Positions 1-9,540 are shown, numbered from the stretch's first letter. The stretch is 64,000 bases of DNA from Clostridium sp. BJN0013 (GCF_040939125.1 NZ_CP162495.1:868001-932000), one strand, 5' to 3'. Notes: generated from the sequence alone by a model not told the origin. Numbers and translations: made by a program.

Positions 1-2
1 GG

Positions 3-317
3 TGTGTGAATGCTAAGGGGATTAAGGGTGTTTCCGTTCCTTCTAAGCTATATGGTATTATGGCAGTGGGCAAGCTGGTCATCGGTGTTATGGAAGAAGG
101 TGCTGAAGCAAGACTCATTATGGAAGAGACACAGTGCGGTTTAGTATGCGAACCGGGAGATTATGCGGCTGTAGAAGCCAATTTACGATGGTTTATCGAC
201 CACGCGGGGGATCCTAGGCAGAAGGCCATGGGCATGCGTGGACACGAGTATCTGATCAAAAATTTGACCAAGGATGTCAGTGTCAAGAAGTACATAGATG
301 AGATTTTGAGCTGCTGA
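3..317 (+). CDS. Glycosyltransferase (GT4-like), C-terminal part, cut by window edge
   Basis: The frame is open from the left edge, so the true start lies outside the window; a GTG at 6 is only an internal codon. The visible 105 or so residues match the C-terminal part of GT-B retaining glycosyltransferases: a segment VSVPSKLYGIMAVGK followed by an acidic stretch (MEEGAEARLIMEE) and a CGLVCEPGD motif, the usual nucleotide-sugar binding region. It probably transferred a sugar in the surface-polysaccharide pathway encoded downstream. Family level is likely; donor and acceptor cannot be inferred. Confidence 0.75.
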   Translation, partial: CVNAKGIKGVSVPSKLYGIMAVGKLVIGVMEEGAEARLIMEETQCGLVCEPGDYAAVEANLRWFIDHAGDPRQKAMGMRGHEYLIKNLTKDVSVKKYIDEILSC

Positions 318-426
318 TCCTGTGGTCAAGGCAAGTAGGTTTAAAGGACTAGAACAACGGTAGGTTACCTTAGATGTTTGGAATATACCCTGAAAATCGG
401 CAAAACATGATATTGGCAAAAAGGGT

Positions 427-551
427 AAGGTTGTTAACGAGATGGAGGTATTTAAGTCTACTTTCGATGTTATTGTGGCAACTGCTTCAATGTAGAACTG
501 GCAGATGTTATGGATAAGGTTTATACTAGAGATTTGTATTTCAGAGATTAA
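427..551 (+). pseudogene. 3' remnant of UDP-glucose 6-dehydrogenase, frameshifted
   Basis: Two adjacent frames together spell the C-terminus of a UDP-glucose/GDP-mannose dehydrogenase. The first frame gives VVNEMEVFKSTFDVIVA and the second gives CFNVELADVMDKVYTRDL followed by YFRD and a stop at 549-551. One base appears to be missing near 480. DVIVAN and DKVYTRDLF are typical ends of this family. No upstream part of the gene is recognisable in 318-426. The remnant suggests the cluster once made UDP-glucuronate locally. Confidence 0.65.
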
Positions 552-571
552 AGGAAGTTAAGGGGAACTGG

Positions 572-1702
572 ATGATGGATTTGTATACATATAAAAAGAA
601 TTGTTCAGGATGTACTGCATGCGTGAATGTTTGCCCACAAAATGCAATAGTGATGCAAAAGGATTCAGAAGGATTTCTATATCCAGAAATTGTTTGGGAT
701 AAATGCATGAATTGTAGGCTTTGTCAGAAAGTTTGTGGGTTTAAAACACCGTCTGAAAAGTATCCGCTGAAGTTTTATGCGGTTAAAAATAAAAGCACGG
801 AGATTATACACACTAGCTCTTCGGGTGGCATGTTTTCAGCAATTTCTGATTATATCTTAAATTTGGGCGGTGTTGTATGTGGTGCTGCTTATAACTATGA
901 GCAGCATATTGTTGAACATGTGTTTTGTAGGACGCGAGAAGAGCGGGACAGACTGAAAGGTTCTAAATATCTGCAGAGTGAATTACATGATTCGTTTGCT
1001 CAGATTGAAAACTGTTTAAAAGCAGGAGAAACAGTACTCTTTGTTGGTACTCCATGCCAGGTATCTGGCCTTCTGAATTTTTTAGAACAAAAACGCTTAG
1101 ATTTGACAACACTTTATACTTGTGACCTTGTTTGTCATGGTGTACCAAGTCCAAAAATCTGGAAAGACTATATTACAGCAATTGAGAAAAAACAGCATAT
1201 AAAAGTAGATTATGTGACATTTAAAGATAAAAGAAACGGTTGGGAACACCCGGTAATAATTGTAAAAAATGGGTCGCGAGAAATCCAACTGGATGCTATT
1301 AAGAGGGTCTTGTTCGGCGATGTAGCTATGAGGCCATCGTGCCATAATTGCAAATTCACAAATCTTAATCGTGTTGGAGATATAACAATCGGTGATTTTT
1401 GGGGAATAAGAGGTAAACATCCAGAGTTCTATGATAAAAATGGTGTTTCTCTTGTTTTAGTCAATACTGGACAAGGAATGGAATTATTTCAAAAAATTAG
1501 AAATTATATTGATATTTGTGAAAGCAATGAAGCAGAATGTGAGCAACCAAATTTGAAATCGCCTACGAAAATGTCAGATAGACGTCAAATATTTTGGAAA
1601 GATTATGAGAATACACAAATTTGTAAATTGATTAATAAATACGGATGCATTTTTTTGGCAGATTTACTTTGTTTAAAGGTTAAAAAAATTTTAAAAAGAT
1701 AA
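572..1702 (+). CDS. FrhB-like iron-sulfur protein (coenzyme F420 hydrogenase beta-subunit family) of the polysaccharide cluster
   Basis: 376 residues. The N-terminus carries two ferredoxin-type [4Fe-4S] motifs, CSGCTACVNVCP (about residues 10-21) and CMNCRLCQKVCG (about 45-56). The rest resembles the FrhB_FdhB N and C domains, with GTPCQVSGLL, a CDLVCHGVPSP motif and the Cys pair in CHNCKFTN. Such proteins recur in capsule and exopolysaccharide clusters beside polysaccharide pyruvyl transferases; their reaction there is not established and a redox role is inferred. Start is ATG 572 (a tandem ATG-ATG) after AAGGGGAACTGG. It opens a run of same-strand genes through 5930. Confidence 0.8.
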   Translation: MMDLYTYKKNCSGCTACVNVCPQNAIVMQKDSEGFLYPEIVWDKCMNCRLCQKVCGFKTPSEKYPLKFYAVKNKSTEIIHTSSSGGMFSAISDYILNLGGVVCGAAYNYEQHIVEHVFCRTREERDRLKGSKYLQSELHDSFAQIENCLKAGETVLFVGTPCQVSGLLNFLEQKRLDLTTLYTCDLVCHGVPSPKIWKDYITAIEKKQHIKVDYVTFKDKRNGWEHPVIIVKNGSREIQLDAIKRVLFGDVAMRPSCHNCKFTNLNRVGDITIGDFWGIRGKHPEFYDKNGVSLVLVNTGQGMELFQKIRNYIDICESNEAECEQPNLKSPTKMSDRRQIFWKDYENTQICKLINKYGCIFLADLLCLKVKKILKR

Positions 1703-1723
1703 GGCAATATAAGGGAGAACATC

Positions 1724-2602
1724 ATGGTTGATTTAACGGTTGTCATTCTCACAAAGAATGAAGAAAAGAATCTTGAAAAGTGTATACAGTCATTTAAGGG
1801 AATTGCAAAGCACTTTGTGATCATCGACAGCTTTAGTACAGATGAGACTTTGAATATTGCAGAATCCTTTGGGGCAGATGTTATTCAGCATAAATTTGAA
1901 AACCATGCAGCACAGTTTAACTGGGGAATTGCAAACGCCAATATTACTACAACCTGGACAATGAAAATAGATGCGGATGAGGAATTGACTACGGAACTTG
2001 CAGAAGAATTAGATCATAAACTGGATTCTTTGCCACAGGATGTTAATGGTATTATCCTTCGTCGGCGTGTTTATTTCATGGGAAAATGGTTGCGTCACGG
2101 TGGCAAATATCCTGAACTGCTTCTTCGGATTTTCAGGACTGGTCATGGTATGTCTGAAATGAAGATGATGGATGAGCATCTTATCATTAATGATGGAAAA
2201 GTTGTTACATTTGATAAAGACATGATTGATAACAACAATAAAGACTTGGAATGGTGGATCAATAAGCATAACTGGTACAGCAATAAGGAAGTTCTGGATT
2301 GCCAGATGAAGGCTGACAAACAGAATGCTGAAGAAACCGTCTCTGAAACGACTACTTCTTTTCAGGCAAAAATAAAGCGCTTCATAAAGAATCACGGATA
2401 TTATAGCTTGCCTAAATTTTTCAGAGCACATGTTTATTTTATTTATAGGTATTATTTTCGTCTTGGTTTTCTTGACGGTACAGAAGGTAAGATTTACACA
2501 TTTCTGCAGGCTTATTGGTACCGATTCTTGGTAGATGCCAAGATGTATGAATGTGAAAAGACTGGTCGAAAGATGGAAGAACAGGGGGAGCTAAAGAAAT
2601 GA
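1724..2602 (+). CDS. Glycosyltransferase family 2
   Basis: 292 residues. The N-terminus has the GT-A fold start LTVVILTKNEEKNLEKCI, a DSFSTDETLNIAESFGA segment, and an acidic metal/nucleotide motif DADEE at about residue 87. This arrangement resembles WaaE/KdtX-type and polysaccharide GT2 enzymes, which add one sugar to a lipid-linked oligosaccharide on the cytoplasmic membrane face. No clear transmembrane segment is seen. Start ATG follows AAGGGAGAACATC. The stop overlaps the next start (ATGA), which indicates translational coupling with the pyruvyl transferase gene. Confidence 0.85.
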   Translation: MVDLTVVILTKNEEKNLEKCIQSFKGIAKHFVIIDSFSTDETLNIAESFGADVIQHKFENHAAQFNWGIANANITTTWTMKIDADEELTTELAEELDHKLDSLPQDVNGIILRRRVYFMGKWLRHGGKYPELLLRIFRTGHGMSEMKMMDEHLIINDGKVVTFDKDMIDNNNKDLEWWINKHNWYSNKEVLDCQMKADKQNAEETVSETTTSFQAKIKRFIKNHGYYSLPKFFRAHVYFIYRYYFRLGFLDGTEGKIYTFLQAYWYRFLVDAKMYECEKTGRKMEEQGELKK

Positions 2603-3648
2603 AAGTTGCAACTATTACTTTTGGATATAGCCAAAATCTAGGTGCATTGCTGCAGGCATATGCACTGGCTCAATTTATTCAGAGATTAGGACATGATTGT
2701 AAAATAATAAAATATAAGGATTTTGATAATAGACCTTTTGAGACAGTTAAAGGCCTGTTAGATGGGTTAAGTGATTTAATCTTTTTACCTGATTGTAAGA
2801 ATAAAATTAAAAAGATTAACTTGTATCGTCAAAAATATTTGCCGTTTACTGAAAAAACCTATTACATCACTGACGATATGAGAGAACTAAATCAACAATT
2901 TGATGTGTTTGTTGCTGGAAGTGACCAGATATGGAATGTTCATAAAGGTGTAGTCGATGAATTTTTTCTTTCATTTGTAGATGAACAACACAAAAAAATC
3001 TCATATGGCGCCAGCTTTGGGTTGTCTATGATTCCAAATGAATACAGAGAGAAAACAGCTATAGGAATTAACAATTTTGATTTGATTTCTGTACGAGAAA
3101 AGACAGGAGTCGAACTAGTAAAACAGTTGACGGGATTATCTTGTGAACAAGTGCTTGATCCCGTTTTCTTAAAACCTAAGAATGAATGGGAAGAATTTTG
3201 TGGCCCCAGAAAGTTAAAGGAAAAGTATATTTTTGTATATCCTACTCAAATTACTGAAAATTTAACGAAAACAGTAAAAGAGTTAAAGAAAAAAACAGGT
3301 TACAGAGTTTGTTCACTTTTTTATTTCTGGGGTGTGGATAAGGTTATCAAGGATGCAGATCCTATTGAGTTAGTAAATTATATTAGGAATGCAGAGTTTG
3401 TTGTAGCTTCCTCCTTTCATGCAACAGCGTTTTCCATTATTTTAAATAAAAAATTGTTTGTTATTCCTCACAGTACAACTGGATCAAGAGTTGTAGATTT
3501 ACTAACAGATTTAAATATGAAAGACTGTATTGTGTTGGATTCCCAACATTTGAATATGGAAAATATTGATTATGAAGCCGTAAATAGTTTACTTTTAGAA
3601 AAAATTATCGCATCAAAAAACTTCTTAAGAGAAGCTATTGATGTTTAA
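2599..3648 (+). CDS. Polysaccharide pyruvyl transferase family protein
   Basis: 349 residues. The N-terminus, ATITFGYSQNLGALLQAYAL, is typical of the PS_pyruv_trans family (CsaB/WcaK-like), as are the central VAGSDQIWN segment and the later VASSFHATAFSIILNK motif. Members transfer pyruvate from phosphoenolpyruvate to sugars to form ketals, or have uncertain roles in glycan clusters. It overlaps the preceding GT2 gene by 4 bp. It is one of three homologues in the cluster; the others are a broken copy at 8901 and a divergent copy at 9567. Its precise acceptor cannot be read from sequence. Confidence 0.85.
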   Translation: MKVATITFGYSQNLGALLQAYALAQFIQRLGHDCKIIKYKDFDNRPFETVKGLLDGLSDLIFLPDCKNKIKKINLYRQKYLPFTEKTYYITDDMRELNQQFDVFVAGSDQIWNVHKGVVDEFFLSFVDEQHKKISYGASFGLSMIPNEYREKTAIGINNFDLISVREKTGVELVKQLTGLSCEQVLDPVFLKPKNEWEEFCGPRKLKEKYIFVYPTQITENLTKTVKELKKKTGYRVCSLFYFWGVDKVIKDADPIELVNYIRNAEFVVASSFHATAFSIILNKKLFVIPHSTTGSRVVDLLTDLNMKDCIVLDSQHLNMENIDYEAVNSLLLEKIIASKNFLREAIDV

Positions 3649-3662
3649 TAGTGAGGTTTGTA

Positions 3663-4802
3663 ATGAAAAGAGTTTTAATTTTAACGGGTTATTATTGGCC
3701 CGGCTTTAAAGGTGGCGGACCAATACAATCCTGCATTAATATGGTTGAGAATTTATCGGATAAATTTGATATGTATATTGTCACTACTGATCGCGATAAA
3801 GGTGATTTGAAACCTTACGATGGGATTAAGGTGGATGAGTGGAATCAGGTTGGCACGGCAAAAGTATATTATATGAGTCCTGAGATGCAAAATTTAAAAG
3901 GATTTGCAAAGGTCTTGAATGAAACCGACTTTGATGTTTTATATCTTAATGGATTTTTCTCTCCTATATTTACAATAAAGCCTTTGCTTTTGAGAAGGCT
4001 GGGACGTCTTAAAGAGTGCAAAATCATTCTTACTCCAAGAGGGGATTTTACAGGTGGCTGTGAGAATAAAAAAATAAAGAAGTACAGTTATATTTATTTA
4101 TGTAAGTTGATTGGCTTGTATAAAAATCTTCTCTGGCATGCAACGAGTGAACTTGAAGAACAAGATATAAAAAAGAAGTTTTCGAAGGCAGAAACGTTTG
4201 TGGTTCCAAATTTTCCGGCAAAGTTCGTTCCCAAGGAGCCACTTGTTGAAAAGAAATCAGGCGAATTAAGACTTGTATTTGTTTCAAGAATTTTTCCAAA
4301 GAAAAACTTGAAATTTGCATTGGAAGTATTAAAAGATGTACATGAGGGTAATGTGATATTTGATATTTATGGACCGATGGAAGATAAAAATTATTGGGCT
4401 GAGTGCGAGTCTATTATTAAAACACTTCCAGAGAATATCAGGGTCACATATAAAGGAGAAGTTCCGCATAATCAAATTCCGCATGTATTTGAACAATATC
4501 ATGCATTCTTTTTTCCAACGTTGGGAGAAAATTATGGGCACGTAATCGTAGAAGCCATGATGAATAATTGTCTTGTTATTCTTAGTAAGGGAGTTACTTC
4601 ATGGGATGATTGTAACGGAAAAGGTGGATTTATAGCTCCTCTAAATGATAAATCTGTCTTTATTAGAACTATTGAGGATTTAGTTGAAATGGATGAGCAT
4701 GAATTTAAAGTTAATATCAAAAAGATTAATAGTTATATTGCTCGCAAGCTGCGTGTTGACAAAAATATTAAATTTTATAATAAGATGTTTGATGAGAAGT
4801 AA
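3663..4802 (+). CDS. Glycosyltransferase family 4 (GT-B)
   Basis: About 379 residues from ATG 3663. An in-frame GTG at 3651 is possible but itself forms the GTGAGG ribosome site, so 3663 is preferred. The N-terminus, LILTGYYWPGFKGGGPIQSCINM, has the Gly-rich acceptor loop of GT4 enzymes (quoted only in part as a motif). The C-terminal half has FVSRIFPKKNLKFAL and the nucleotide-sugar site PTLGENYGHVIVEAM. It likely adds one sugar to the repeat unit. Gaps of 14 and 27 bp to its neighbours support an operon. Confidence 0.85.
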   Translation: MKRVLILTGYYWPGFKGGGPIQSCINMVENLSDKFDMYIVTTDRDKGDLKPYDGIKVDEWNQVGTAKVYYMSPEMQNLKGFAKVLNETDFDVLYLNGFFSPIFTIKPLLLRRLGRLKECKIILTPRGDFTGGCENKKIKKYSYIYLCKLIGLYKNLLWHATSELEEQDIKKKFSKAETFVVPNFPAKFVPKEPLVEKKSGELRLVFVSRIFPKKNLKFALEVLKDVHEGNVIFDIYGPMEDKNYWAECESIIKTLPENIRVTYKGEVPHNQIPHVFEQYHAFFFPTLGENYGHVIVEAMMNNCLVILSKGVTSWDDCNGKGGFIAPLNDKSVFIRTIEDLVEMDEHEFKVNIKKINSYIARKLRVDKNIKFYNKMFDEK

Positions 4803-4829
4803 CACAATAAGTTAATTGAGGAGTAAATT

Positions 4830-5930
4830 ATGAAAGTATATTTTTTTCCGCCATCTTCGCCATTTAATTCTTATATAGACATGATTACAAATGTATTGGG
4901 GAATAATGGAGTTGAAATTATAAATAAAAAATATCAATCTAAAAGCGCTAAGTTTTTATCTAGTTTTTTGGCTATTATAAAAGGTACAGAAATTTACCAT
5001 TTTAATTGGATTGAAAACAAAGCTTCTTTTAATTCCTTGAAAAATCGTATAATATGTGAAGGCATTTTTTTGTGGTTGCGTTTTATCAAATTTACTGGGG
5101 GGAAATTAGTATGGACTATGCATAATAAAGAATCTCATTTTTCTGAGAGGGAAAAAGATAGGACATTTTATAAGGAATTTTTGGCAAAATTTATACCTAT
5201 GGTGGACATGGTTTTAGTCCATGCTAGCGAAACTAAGGATTTTCTAATAAAAGATTATAATTATCCTGCTTCCCAGATTTGCTTTGTTCCTCATGGCAGC
5301 TATATTTCTGATGATTTGAAAGAAGTTAAACTTTTACCGCGTACACCTCAGTTTACAGTTTTGGCATTTGGAATGGTAAATCGTTATAAAAATATTCCTT
5401 TATTGATTCGAGCTTTCCGTAAAGCAAATATTCCTGATGCTAAGCTAGTGATTTGTGGAAAGTGTAGCAAGGAAGAAGCTGGCTTGGCTGAAGAAATTCA
5501 GTCGGAATTGGATGGATGTGATAATGTAGTATATGATAATCGTTTTATTCCTGATGATGAGGTGCACACTATTTTTGAGAAAAGTGATATTGCAGTGTTA
5601 CCATATGACAAGGGTTCAATGATAAATTCTGGAGCTGCTATTATGGCATTTTCACAGTCTAAACCAATTATTGTGAGTCGTTTTGGTTTTATGAAGGACA
5701 TTGAGGATAGAGATTTTGTCTATTGCTATGACTATGATAACGAAACAGATCATGAAGAGAAGCTGGCCAAGTATTTTCGCCAGTTGAATGATAAATATCA
5801 GAAGGATCCAATGATTTTTCGACAATTAGGTCTTAAGGCACATCAATATGCTGTTGATGAATTAAATTGGGAAAATATTTGTGCTGATATTGTAGAATTC
5901 TATAAAAAAATTTCTAAAAAAGTGAAGTAA
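4830..5930 (+). CDS. Glycosyltransferase family 4-like
   Basis: 366 residues. KVYFFPPSSPFNSYIDMI at the N-terminus and FHF/HFNWIENK near residue 55 resemble GumH-like GT4 enzymes. TMHNKESHFSEREKDR corresponds to the region after the first Rossmann domain, and FGMVNRYKNIPLLIRAF followed by VICGK marks the second. The C-terminal donor site is less canonical (VLPYDKGSMINSGA). Start ATG follows TTGAGGAGTAAATT. It is the last gene of the tightly packed 572-5930 run; a 163-bp gap with no recognised gene separates it from the polymerase gene. Confidence 0.8.
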   Translation: MKVYFFPPSSPFNSYIDMITNVLGNNGVEIINKKYQSKSAKFLSSFLAIIKGTEIYHFNWIENKASFNSLKNRIICEGIFLWLRFIKFTGGKLVWTMHNKESHFSEREKDRTFYKEFLAKFIPMVDMVLVHASETKDFLIKDYNYPASQICFVPHGSYISDDLKEVKLLPRTPQFTVLAFGMVNRYKNIPLLIRAFRKANIPDAKLVICGKCSKEEAGLAEEIQSELDGCDNVVYDNRFIPDDEVHTIFEKSDIAVLPYDKGSMINSGAAIMAFSQSKPIIVSRFGFMKDIEDRDFVYCYDYDNETDHEEKLAKYFRQLNDKYQKDPMIFRQLGLKAHQYAVDELNWENICADIVEFYKKISKKVK

Positions 5931-6093
5931 ATTAAGAACATAGTAAGGTAATCTTGTATTCTAATACATAGCGAAAGTTCATAGCAATCAGAAAATTGCC
6001 TCTTAGTATAGGTGGAATTTACAGAAAACTTTTAAAATAGTTAGTGCTCCTAAAGTTATTGCAGTGACTGTACAATAGAAGGTAGGTTAACAG

Positions 6094-7440
6094 ATGAATA
6101 ATAGTGTAATATTACTAGGGTATTCAATAAAACGTAGAAAATTAAAATTCAAAAATATTTTTCTTATAGGAATCATCATTGCATGTGTAATTCCTAAGGA
6201 GATGAATTTATGGAAATACGAAAGCTATAATATCGGCCGACCTTATGGGAATAGTATAGCTCTGAGCTTAGTTATGTTTATATGTATAGCGTGGTTCATG
6301 TTAGGGTTAAAAAAATTTAATATTTCAAAAAGATCGTTAGTAAATAGTTTGTGTAATTTTTTGATTTTTGGAATTTTAACAATAGTCTTTCCGATAAGTA
6401 GAAGCATAGAGTTATATGCCATTGGTGCATACAAATATATATTCTATATTATTTTATTTGTTTTATTAACAAATAGAATGGATTTTGAGAACTTTGAACA
6501 GTCTTTAAATATAGGATTTAGAATTAGCTTAGTATTGCAATCGGCTGTTGGAATGCTTTATGTGTTTTTTGGCATCTTAATCCCATTTATTTCAAATTAT
6601 TCATTATCAGAACGTAATGAATTATCTAGAATGACTGCCTCCTTTAGTCATCCTGGAGATTTTAGCTTATATATTTCCATTTTGTTTCTTTATTTTATAT
6701 GTAAGTCATTAATTGGAAGAGATAAGTCGGCTTTAAAGTATGCACTCTTAGGATTTATTGACTTATATTTATCTGGAGCAAGAACAATGCTGATTACGAG
6801 TTTTATCGTTGCATTTTTCATAGTTTTAAAAAAATATAAACATAATTTAATTTTTAAACTTGTTAGTATCGTAACAATAATTTTCCTAGTGGATTGGTTT
6901 ATACATTCTAGCATATTTCAGAATATGTTTATAATTAATAGTATTTATGATATGTTTATGGCTAGATTTGTGCATTGGATCATTGGTTTTAAGATCATGT
7001 TTGCCAACATTCAAAATTTTATTTTTGGTGTTGGACTAAATTATCATGTTGATTATATTGATGCAAATTATAGTAATTTTTCAGAATTGCTTTTAAAGGC
7101 AAGTGATGTAATTTCATCAGATTTCGTTAGAAGAAGCCCAATTCATAATAGTTTCTTGATTATTGGTACTGAACTGGGAATATGCGGCTTGGTTTTATAT
7201 TTAAAAATATATTTAAAGGGAATTAGAGATGCACTAGTTATATTGAAAAGAGATTCTACTAATAAAACAAATTGTTATTTTATAATAGGCAGTTTTTGTA
7301 TTTTCATGATATATGCATGTCAAGGATGGGCATTGATGAAAAATTTTGGGTGGACGTTGTTTATTCTTGTCAATGCATATTTATTCCTTTTGAAGAAAAA
7401 TACAAATGCAAGCAAGGAAAAAGAAAGGTATAAACTTTGA
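6094..7440 (+). CDS. Wzy-like O-antigen/capsule repeat-unit polymerase, multipass membrane protein
   Basis: 448 residues, strongly hydrophobic, with about ten to twelve predicted membrane segments. A longer extracytoplasmic loop lies around residues 310-355 and includes RRSPIHNSFLIIGTELG; the HN-x-F pattern is common in Wzy/WaaL ligases and polymerases. Genes of this class polymerise undecaprenyl-linked repeats outside the membrane. Identification rests on topology and position between glycosyltransferases and a flippase, because Wzy sequences are poorly conserved. Start ATG follows AAGGTAGGTTAACAG. The 3' end lies next to the flippase gene. Confidence 0.75.
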   Translation: MNNSVILLGYSIKRRKLKFKNIFLIGIIIACVIPKEMNLWKYESYNIGRPYGNSIALSLVMFICIAWFMLGLKKFNISKRSLVNSLCNFLIFGILTIVFPISRSIELYAIGAYKYIFYIILFVLLTNRMDFENFEQSLNIGFRISLVLQSAVGMLYVFFGILIPFISNYSLSERNELSRMTASFSHPGDFSLYISILFLYFICKSLIGRDKSALKYALLGFIDLYLSGARTMLITSFIVAFFIVLKKYKHNLIFKLVSIVTIIFLVDWFIHSSIFQNMFIINSIYDMFMARFVHWIIGFKIMFANIQNFIFGVGLNYHVDYIDANYSNFSELLLKASDVISSDFVRRSPIHNSFLIIGTELGICGLVLYLKIYLKGIRDALVILKRDSTNKTNCYFIIGSFCIFMIYACQGWALMKNFGWTLFILVNAYLFLLKKNTNASKEKERYKL

Positions 7441-7454
7441 GAGGTATATTTTTG

Positions 7455-8855
7455 ATGAAACGAGAAAAATATTTAATAAAAAATACATTAATTCTTGCCC
7501 TTGGTAATTTTTTCCCTCAATTAACTGCTTTGATTACATTACCGATTTATACTGGAATGTTAACAAAAACAGAATATGGACGTTATGACCTTGTCAATAT
7601 AATTGTTTATATTTTAACAGTGGTTGCAACGATTCAAATTCATCAGGCAACTTTTCGATTTCTAATTGATGTGCGAGGTACGAAAGTAGAGAACACATAT
7701 ATTACAAATACAGTATGTTTTGAGGCCATTCCTTCAGTTATTGCTGCTATAGCTTTTGGAATGGCGTATAAAGCCCTTCCAGTTTTTACACAGATTTTAC
7801 TAGGCTTGTATTTATTTTTTAACATTCAATATAATATTTCTGGACAGATTGCTCGAGGACTGGGTAATAATAAAGTATATGCAATAGGATCAATTATCAA
7901 TTCTGTACTAAATATGATTCTTGTAGTTATATTAGTGTCAGGGTGTAAACTGGGCTTCAATGGACTGTTCATATCTTTGGATGCTGCATACCTTGCAGGA
8001 ACAGTTTTTCAGGTTATCGCAAGCGATACACAGAAAAAAATAAATATTAAACTGTTTGATAAAAATATTATAAAAAAAATGTTGTCATATTCCTGGCCGA
8101 TGGTTCCGAATACACTTTCAATTTGGATTGTTAACACCTGCAATAAATTCATTATTAATGCTTTTTTAGGTTTGCAAATGAATGCAGTTTTTGCTGTTGC
8201 GGGGAAAATACCAAATATATTTAACTCGGCGTATGGTATTTTTAATATGGCCTGGCAGGAGTCAGCTTCGATTAGTGCTTCAGATAAAGACAGCAATCAA
8301 TATTATAGCACCGTATTTAATATGCTGTTTTATTTTTTAACAGGATGTATGTTACTATTAATTGCCGGGACTCCAATTTTATTTACAATTTTAATCAGAG
8401 GTTCATATGCAGAAGCTTATTATCAGATACCATTATTGTATATAGGAATTTTCTTTTCTAGCATCTCGTCTTTTTATGGGAGTATTTATATTGCACGTAA
8501 GATGACAGCAGTTGTTGGCATTTCATCCGCAATAGGTGCTATAGTAAGTTGTGTTGTAAATTTAACATTAATTCACCAAATTGGCATTTATGCATCATCG
8601 ATATCGATGATAGTTAGCTATCTCACTCTAGTTTTATATCGAGGTATTGATATAGAGAAAAGGCACATAGCACCTATTCAATATAATTTTTCTAAAATTG
8701 GTGTATGTTTAGGTTTGATTGCTATATCTTCGATACTTTGTTATCAACAAATCTTTATGCTAAATGTTGTTAATTTGATTTTGGGTATAAATGCATTTTT
8801 TATTCTTAATAAAAACTTTATTTTTGCAATTTTAAAGCAATTTAAACGCCAATAG
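7455..8855 (+). CDS. Wzx-like polysaccharide flippase (MATE/PST family)
   Basis: About 466 residues with roughly 12 to 14 hydrophobic segments. The start region, KNTLILALGNFFPQLTALITLPIY in part, plus TKTEYGRYDLVN, is typical of PST-family translocases that flip lipid-linked repeat units. An in-frame TTG at 7437 would overlap the polymerase gene; ATG 7455 is chosen because GAGAGG lies about 10 bp upstream. With the Wzy-like gene directly before it, the locus fits a Wzx/Wzy-dependent pathway. Confidence 0.85.
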   Translation: MKREKYLIKNTLILALGNFFPQLTALITLPIYTGMLTKTEYGRYDLVNIIVYILTVVATIQIHQATFRFLIDVRGTKVENTYITNTVCFEAIPSVIAAIAFGMAYKALPVFTQILLGLYLFFNIQYNISGQIARGLGNNKVYAIGSIINSVLNMILVVILVSGCKLGFNGLFISLDAAYLAGTVFQVIASDTQKKINIKLFDKNIIKKMLSYSWPMVPNTLSIWIVNTCNKFIINAFLGLQMNAVFAVAGKIPNIFNSAYGIFNMAWQESASISASDKDSNQYYSTVFNMLFYFLTGCMLLLIAGTPILFTILIRGSYAEAYYQIPLLYIGIFFSSISSFYGSIYIARKMTAVVGISSAIGAIVSCVVNLTLIHQIGIYASSISMIVSYLTLVLYRGIDIEKRHIAPIQYNFSKIGVCLGLIAISSILCYQQIFMLNVVNLILGINAFFILNKNFIFAILKQFKRQ

Positions 8856-8900
8856 TTCCATTAGATTGCTAGTATAAAACTTTTAGAGAGGTGTGGGTAC

Positions 8901-9107
8901 ATGTCCCAAAAAGTTGGTATTATAACACTTTTTAATCATAATTATAACTGTGGTGTAATGTTACAAGCATTTGTATTAGAAAAATCAATTGAGTCACTTG
9001 GGTATGAGTGTAAAGTTATAAATTATCAAAGCAAAACTTCTAATTCATCTGTTGCTCCTAAAACTAAAATTCAAAAAGTGAAAGGAAAATTGTCTAATAC
9101 CTTCTAG
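8901..9107 (+). pseudogene. Truncated polysaccharide pyruvyl transferase, N-terminal fragment
   Basis: 68 codons. VGIITLFNHNYNCGVMLQAF is the family N-terminus, compare the intact gene at 2599. After about 45 residues the similarity ends and the frame stops at 9105-9107. The break coincides with TTCTAGCA, which also begins dispersed-repeat copies at about 17870 and 18648. Start ATG has AGAGAGGTGTGGGTAC upstream. It is a disrupted gene, not a functional short protein. Confidence 0.8.
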
Positions 9108-9540
9108 CACTTAGGGGAAGTAGCAGGTTCGGGCAGGCCCTTTACAAAAGGATGGAACAGCTGTCAAGGCTGAGAATTTAATGGAGTGAAAGTCTCCTAC
9201 CAACAATTGATCGGTTGGGTTAGTTAGCATATCCAAGACATGGAGAGGTAACAAACCGTGAGGTGTTCGGATGTAAAAGTCACTGGGGCTAATATTATTC
9301 AGAGAATATATGGTTTGAACAGTTAGAGTGGCAGGCAAACTTGGAGACCGGAAGGTTTTAACAAATGCTACAGTCCCGAAATAGAAGGCATTTCAAAAGT
9401 TGTTGAAAGGAGAAATGTTGACCGCTGACATTTGCCCCTTTGTTGAAAGCCGATGCTCAGTAGGGAGAAACGACTAAAGAACCACTGAATAGGAATGTGA
9501 ATTAACAAAGAAAAAAGGTAGTAATTGTAGGACAAAAGGT
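9103..9540 (+). other. Non-coding, GC-richer block following a dispersed-repeat copy; possible decayed group II intron 5' region
   Basis: No convincing reading frame is present. The first about 60 bp (TTCTAGCA ... GGGCAGGCCCTTTACAAA) match the dispersed repeat family seen at 14-20 kb and 61.7 kb. The following 370 bp are richer in G and C than flanking genes and full of short complementary runs, for example GGAGTGAAAGTCTCC. This looks like structured RNA. A degraded group II intron domain I is my best guess, but it is not similar by eye to the intact intron at 11116. The class is uncertain. Confidence 0.35.

Noticed and set aside
2009-2431. 140-codon open frame on the minus strand
   Set aside because: It lies entirely opposite the GT2 glycosyltransferase gene, has no ribosome site and shows no family features.
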